A stretch of 64,000 bases of DNA from an uncultured Pelagibacteraceae bacterium (GTDB lineage Bacteria; Pseudomonadota; Alphaproteobacteria; Pelagibacterales; Pelagibacteraceae), in NCBI GenBank assembly GCA_902556905.1, contig CACDYK010000009.1, positions 1 through 64,000 on the forward strand, written 5' to 3'. Each line of letters begins with the position of its first letter. Positions within the stretch are counted from its first letter, which is position 1. Position numbers and translations under genes: made by a program. The notes under the pieces are model-generated. The model saw only the letters and a program-made list of their open reading frames with translations, did not search any database and was not told the DNA's origin. This document shows, in pieces, positions 59,985-64,000 of this stretch.

Positions 59985-61463
59985 ATGGACAATTTACTTT
60001 TAATGATGGCACCATTATTTAGTTCAAAACTTTTATTAGTTTTGTTTTTTGGAACTTTATTTGGATTGATTTTAGGTGTCTTACCAGGACTAGGTCCTAC
60101 CACGGGAGGTGCTTTAATTTTACCTTTCACAATGACTTTGGATCCACTTTCAGCAATTGTTTTATTAACCTCTATTTACTGTGCGGGAACTTATGGAGGT
60201 GCAATTACAGCAATATTAATTAACACGCCAGGAACGCCGGCAGCAGCTGCCACATGTTTAGACGGCTATCCATTAGCTCAAAAAGGTGAAGCAGGTAGAG
60301 CTCTTGGGATGGCAACAGTATCAAGTACTGTGGGTGGGATTTTTAGTGTGATAATATTAGTTTTTTTTGCACCATTGCTTGCAAAACTCGCATATGAATT
60401 TGGACAACCTGAATACTTTGCTTTAGCTATTTTTGGATTAACAATGCTTGCTTCTATTGGTGATGGAAGTCCAATTAAAAATTTAATTGCAGGAGCTTTT
60501 GGAATTTTAATTTCAACAATTGGAAAAGATTTTATGACTTCAATAGATAGGTTCACTTATGGTATTAATGAATTATCAGAAGGTATTGGTTTTATTCCTG
60601 TTGTTGTTGGTCTTTTTGCAATTAGTGAAATGTTAACTCAATCAACATTATTAGATCAAGTATTTAAAAGAGTAGCTTTAAAAGCAGTAAAATTGCCATC
60701 CCTTAAAGATTATAAATTAACATGGAAAACAATTTTAAGATCTTCAGGTATAGGATCTTTTATTGGCGTACTTCCTGCTGAAGGTGGAACAGTTGCATCT
60801 TTAATAGGTTATTCTGAAGCTAAAAGATTTTCAAAGAACCCAGAGGAATTTGGTAAAGGTTCAATTGAAGGTATTGCAGGAGCAGAAGCTGCAAATAATG
60901 CAGCAACAGGTGGTGCAATGGTACCAACACTTGCTCTTGGAATTCCAGGTAGTGCAACAACCGCTGTAATACTAACGGGTTTGATTATTCACGGTGTAAG
61001 ACCTGGCCCAGATTTATTTAGAGAACAGCCTGAATTTTTATATGGAATTTTTGGTGCAATGTTAATTGCAAATATACTCTTCTTTATATTTGGATTTTTT
61101 GGAGCTAAAATTTTTGCTCGTATAACTTTAGTTCCTAATAAAATTTTATGGCCAATGATATTTGCTGTTTCTGTCTGTGGAACTTATTCATTAAGTCAAT
61201 CTATAATCGATGTTTGGATAATGCTTTTATTCGGAGTAATTGGATTTTTTATGAGAAGATATGGTTTTTCAGTAGTACCAGTTATTATTGGATTAATATT
61301 AGGTGAATTGGTTGAAGGAACTTTGAGACAATCTTTAGTAATATTTGATGGAAATTGGTTAATGTTCTTAACAAGACCTATTGCTTTAACATTCTTCATT
61401 TTATCTTTAATTGCTTTAGCTTTTCCATTATTAAGATCAAAAAAAAGGAAAAAAATACTATGA
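59985..61463 (+). CDS. TctA large permease (second TTT system)
   Basis: A 492-aa TctA permease with about twelve hydrophobic segments. Signatures: LFGLILGVLPGLGPTTGGAL, GGAITAILINTPGTPAAAATCLDGYP, FIGVLPAEGGTVASLIGYSEAKR and LALGIPGSATTAVILTGL. The C-terminus is short and basic (RSKKRKKIL). Its stop overlaps the SDR start as ATGA. With the PdxA2/RhmD-like pair on the other strand it probably brings in a sugar acid or hydroxycarboxylate (inference). Confidence 0.93.
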   Translation: MDNLLLMMAPLFSSKLLLVLFFGTLFGLILGVLPGLGPTTGGALILPFTMTLDPLSAIVLLTSIYCAGTYGGAITAILINTPGTPAAAATCLDGYPLAQKGEAGRALGMATVSSTVGGIFSVIILVFFAPLLAKLAYEFGQPEYFALAIFGLTMLASIGDGSPIKNLIAGAFGILISTIGKDFMTSIDRFTYGINELSEGIGFIPVVVGLFAISEMLTQSTLLDQVFKRVALKAVKLPSLKDYKLTWKTILRSSGIGSFIGVLPAEGGTVASLIGYSEAKRFSKNPEEFGKGSIEGIAGAEAANNAATGGAMVPTLALGIPGSATTAVILTGLIIHGVRPGPDLFREQPEFLYGIFGAMLIANILFFIFGFFGAKIFARITLVPNKILWPMIFAVSVCGTYSLSQSIIDVWIMLLFGVIGFFMRRYGFSVVPVIIGLILGELVEGTLRQSLVIFDGNWLMFLTRPIALTFFILSLIALAFPLLRSKKRKKIL

Positions 61464-62209
61464 TTAAATTTGATTTAACTAATAGAGTAGCAATTGTAAC
61501 TGGGGGAGCACAAGGTTTTGGTCTAGCTATTACAGAAAGATTTATTGAGGCAGGAGCTAAGGTAGTAATTTGGGATATTGATGAAGATGCTGCTAAAAAA
61601 GCAACTGACAAAGTGAACTCTGAAAATCTAAGTTATCAAATTGTTGATGTGAGTAATTTTGAAATTATTAATAGAAATTTATCTGAAGTTGAAAGCAAAC
61701 ATGGAAAAATTGATATCTTTGTAAATAATGCAGGAATAGCAGGAATGAATACAACTGTTGCAGAATATCCAATCGAAGAATGGAACAAAGTAATAAATCT
61801 TAATTTAAATTCAGTATTTTATTGTTGTAAAGCAGTTGTGCCTTTTATGATGAAAAATGACTATGGAAGAATAGTTAATATTGCTTCAATAGCTGGAAAA
61901 GAAGGAAATCCAAATGCAAGTGCTTATAGCACCTCAAAAGCGGGGGTTATTGGTTTAACTAAATCATTAGGTAAAGAGCTCGCACAAAAAAATATTGCAG
62001 TAAATTGCGTGACACCAGCTGCTGCAAAAACAAGAATTTTTGATCAAATGACTGAAGAACATATCAATTATATGCTTTCAAAAATTCCAAGAAATAAATT
62101 TGCTAAAGTTGAAGAATTGGCGTCTTTAGTTGCTTGGTTATCATGTGAAGAAAATTCATTTTCAACAGCGGCAGTATTTGATTTAAGTGGTGGAAGGGCT
62201 ACTTATTAA
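61460..62209 (+). CDS. SDR family dehydrogenase (sugar-acid operon)
   Basis: A 249-aa short-chain dehydrogenase. Cofactor motif TGGAQGFGLAITERF with WDIDED (NAD-type aspartate), then NNAGIAG, catalytic serine in IASIAG, tyrosine and lysine in YSTSKAG. An upstream extension of the frame to 61355 overlaps tctA and adds unrelated hydrophobic residues, so the ATG at 61460 is chosen. Relatives include sugar and polyol 1-dehydrogenases. It is coupled to tctA upstream and lies two bases before the ROK kinase gene. Confidence 0.9.
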   Translation: MIKFDLTNRVAIVTGGAQGFGLAITERFIEAGAKVVIWDIDEDAAKKATDKVNSENLSYQIVDVSNFEIINRNLSEVESKHGKIDIFVNNAGIAGMNTTVAEYPIEEWNKVINLNLNSVFYCCKAVVPFMMKNDYGRIVNIASIAGKEGNPNASAYSTSKAGVIGLTKSLGKELAQKNIAVNCVTPAAAKTRIFDQMTEEHINYMLSKIPRNKFAKVEELASLVAWLSCEENSFSTAAVFDLSGGRATY

Positions 62210-62211
62210 TC

Positions 62212-63114
62212 ATGCAAATTGGTATTGATGTAGGTGCAACTAAAATAGAGAGTGTTGTTTTAGAAGAGGATGGTCAAGAAAGACATAGATCAAGAACTGC
62301 TTGTCCAAAAGATTATTTAACTATAATAAGAACTATAAAAGATATTCATAAAAATTTAGAAGAAGAATTCAAAACCGACTTACCAATTGGAGTTTGTCAT
62401 CCTGGTGTACATTCACCTCAAACAGGATTGGTTAAGAATGCTCCTAATTGTTTATGGTTAGAAAAAAAACCATTTCAAAATGATCTGCGTAAAGCTTTAG
62501 GAAAAGAAGTTTTTTGTGAAAATGATGCAAATTGTTTTGCTTTATCTGAAGCTATAGATGGATCAGGCAAACATTATAAAATTGTTTATGGAATTATTTT
62601 AGGCTCTGGTGTTGGTGGAGGGCTAGTTATAGATAAAAAAATTGTAAGTGGACCTAATGGAGTTGCTGGTGAATGGGGTCATAATCAGATTCCATATTTT
62701 GCTGCTAAAAAAGAAAATTTTGACTCTAATAATGCTAGAGATGCAGAAATAGAAAGCTTCATTTCAGGACTAGGAATGGCGAAAAGATTTAATAAGATTT
62801 ATAAAAAAAATTTAAAAACCAATGAGATTTTTGAATTAAATCGAAAACATGATCTCGATGCTGAAAGATTTATCGATGATTTTAAGTTAAATTTAGCAAT
62901 GTCACTGTCGAGTATAATAAATATTTTAGATCCAGATGCTTTTATTTTTGGAGGAGGAGTTTCCAATGAAATAGATTTCTTAAATGATATCGATCATATG
63001 GTTAAAAAATTTGTAATAGGTAAAGAGTATGAAGGTGTTTTTTTAAAACCAAGATATGGTGATGCTAGCGGAGTAAGAGGTGCTGCTAGATTAGGAAGAA
63101 GCGCGACATATTAA
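62212..63114 (+). CDS. ROK-family sugar kinase lacking the zinc-binding cysteines
   Basis: A 300-aa ROK kinase. The ATP motif is GIDVGATKIESVV (residues 3-15), the catalytic aspartate is in CENDANCFALSEA, the phosphate loop is GSGVGGGLVID, and GVAGEWGHNQIPYF carries the metal histidine. In typical ROK kinases a CxCGxxGCxE motif follows; here the aligned stretch reads NARDAEIESFISGLG with no cysteine, so the structural zinc site is missing. The sugar substrate (fructose, mannose, glucose, GlcNAc) is not determined. Last gene of the tctCBA-SDR-ROK set. Confidence 0.86.
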   Translation: MQIGIDVGATKIESVVLEEDGQERHRSRTACPKDYLTIIRTIKDIHKNLEEEFKTDLPIGVCHPGVHSPQTGLVKNAPNCLWLEKKPFQNDLRKALGKEVFCENDANCFALSEAIDGSGKHYKIVYGIILGSGVGGGLVIDKKIVSGPNGVAGEWGHNQIPYFAAKKENFDSNNARDAEIESFISGLGMAKRFNKIYKKNLKTNEIFELNRKHDLDAERFIDDFKLNLAMSLSSIINILDPDAFIFGGGVSNEIDFLNDIDHMVKKFVIGKEYEGVFLKPRYGDASGVRGAARLGRSATY

Positions 63115-63303
63115 AATACAATTTTTAATTGAATTCAAAAATACTCTTTTTCATAGTATTTCCTTAATTTATTATTTAAATTTGAAAAAAAAATTAACAA
63201 CTTCTGGTTGTATAAAATTATTTAATTTTCAATTAATAACCATTCTACCTATAGTAATTTTTTTAAAAAAATAAGTTAACTTAATAAATATAAGAGGAAA
63301 GAC

Positions 63304-64000
63304 ATGAAAAAAATAATAATCGCTTTAATTACATTAGCGTTTACTTCTACTTCTTCTATTGCAGGACCAAAAATTGAGGTTTTGCACTGGTGGACTTCAG
63401 GTGGTGAAGCTGCTGCTCTTAAAGTATTAAAAGATGATTTTGCTGCTAACGGTGGTGAATGGTTGGACATGCCTGTAACGGGTGGTGGTGGAGACGCTGC
63501 TAACGTTGCATTAAAAGCTAGAATAGTTGCTGGCGATCCACCATCTGCTTCACAAATTAAAGGTCCTACAATTCAAGAGTATGACCAAGAAGGTGTAGTA
63601 GCTCCATACAATATAGACTCAGTTGCTCAATCAGAAGGTTGGGATAATTTATTAGATCCAATGATTGCAGCTATTCACAAATGTGAAAACAACAGCGGAC
63701 CTTATTGTGCAGCTCCAGTAAACATTCACAGAATTGACTGGATGTGGGCTAACAAAGCTGTGTTTGATGCAAATGGTATTTCTGTACCAACTACATGGGA
63801 TGAATTAAATGCTGCGGCAGATAAGTTACAAGCTGCTGGTATAATTCCTTTTGCTCATGGTGGTCAAGCTTGGCAAGATGCTACAGTTTTTGAAGCAGTT
63901 GCTATGGGTATAGGTGGTAACAACTATTATAAAAATTGTTACGTTGATCTTAAAGAAAACTGTCTAAGAAGTGAAACGACAGTTAAAGTTTTTGATCAAA
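63304..64000 (+). CDS. CUT1 sugar ABC transporter binding protein (3' truncated)
   Basis: The first 232 codons of a periplasmic binding protein, open to the window end. The signal peptide MKKIIIALITLAFTSTSSIA is followed by KIEVLHWWTSGGEAAALKVL and MPVTGGGGDAA, then AGDPPSASQIKGPTIQEY, a pattern characteristic of GtsA-like glucose/mannose-binding proteins of Pseudomonas and marine alphaproteobacteria. A ribosome site (AAGAGGA) lies just before the ATG. Permease and ATPase genes are expected to follow outside the window. The 189-base gap before it holds no other gene that I can see. Confidence 0.88.
   Translation, partial: MKKIIIALITLAFTSTSSIAGPKIEVLHWWTSGGEAAALKVLKDDFAANGGEWLDMPVTGGGGDAANVALKARIVAGDPPSASQIKGPTIQEYDQEGVVAPYNIDSVAQSEGWDNLLDPMIAAIHKCENNSGPYCAAPVNIHRIDWMWANKAVFDANGISVPTTWDELNAAADKLQAAGIIPFAHGGQAWQDATVFEAVAMGIGGNNYYKNCYVDLKENCLRSETTVKVFDQ

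Noticed and set aside
61355-61459. An upstream start for the SDR gene, adding 35 residues
   Set aside because: It overlaps tctA in another frame and adds hydrophobic residues; the ATG at 61460 gives a normal SDR start and an ATGA overlap.
63115-63303. 189-base gap before the CUT1 binding protein, examined for tRNA, small ORF or riboswitch
   Set aside because: No cloverleaf, no convincing frame and no known aptamer core; only short AT palindromes and the ribosome site of the next gene.
1-64000. CRISPR arrays, insertion sequences, prophage genes, restriction-modification or other defence genes
   Set aside because: No regularly spaced repeats, transposase, integrase or defence-type products were found on either strand.

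Overview
The window is AT-rich, densely packed bacterial DNA with many start/stop overlaps, no gene-free stretch above about 250 bases, and no rRNA, tRNA, insertion sequence or CRISPR that I can see. It looks like an alphaproteobacterium of the SAR11 clade (Pelagibacterales). Reasons: the base composition and streamlining; a complete SUF operon led by an IscR-type regulator; and a homocysteine S-methyltransferase gene preceded by tandem SAM-II and SAM-V riboswitches, an arrangement known from Candidatus Pelagibacter ubique. The abundance of TRAP, TTT and ABC uptake systems for small organic solutes also fits. The assignment is inferred from memory, not from a database search.

Bases 1-20,700 are mostly core genome: the 3' end of an AsmA/YhdP-like gene, tyrS, anmK, an alpha/beta hydrolase, the iscR-sufBCDS-sufU-sufT-sufA operon, a small unannotated ORF, glnA, a YbaK-type deacylase, a DMT exporter, the SAM-riboswitch-controlled methyltransferase, a 2OG oxygenase, a TSUP exporter, moaB, and the minus-strand block moaA-moaC-moaD-moaE-msrP-msrQ-DUF1244. 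That last block pairs molybdenum-cofactor synthesis with the molybdoenzyme MsrP, which repairs oxidised methionine in the periplasm.

Bases 20,700-64,000 form a catabolic, transport-rich region. An inositol section holds a CUT2 ABC transporter, iolG, a second Gfo/Idh enzyme and iolE; iolD lies 20 kb away at 47.1 kb. Next come a pilin-like orphan, a hydroxyacid dehydrogenase, a TRAP transporter, a Sel1 protein divergent from a di-haem cytochrome c peroxidase, and a TctCAB transporter divergent from a D-tartrate dehydratase.

The least familiar section is 39.7-47.1 kb. On the minus strand lie a ketopantoate-reductase-like gene and two non-haem iron dioxygenases. Divergent from them is a DUF1907 (C11orf54-like) hydrolase, a MarR-like regulator and a PanB-like protein that appears to lack its metal ligands. 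Facing these are an HpcH/HpaI aldolase and an aldehyde dehydrogenase. I regard this as the best candidate for an undescribed pathway.

The end of the window has a second CUT2 ABC system with RbsD- and RbsK-like proteins and an SDR. It then has an L-rhamnonate-dehydratase-like enzyme with a PdxA2-like dehydrogenase, divergent from a second TTT transporter, an SDR and a ROK kinase, and finally the start of a CUT1 sugar-binding protein cut by the window edge. Together the region reads as a set of small regulons that import sugars, cyclitols and sugar acids and oxidise, dehydrate and cleave them toward pyruvate and central metabolism.
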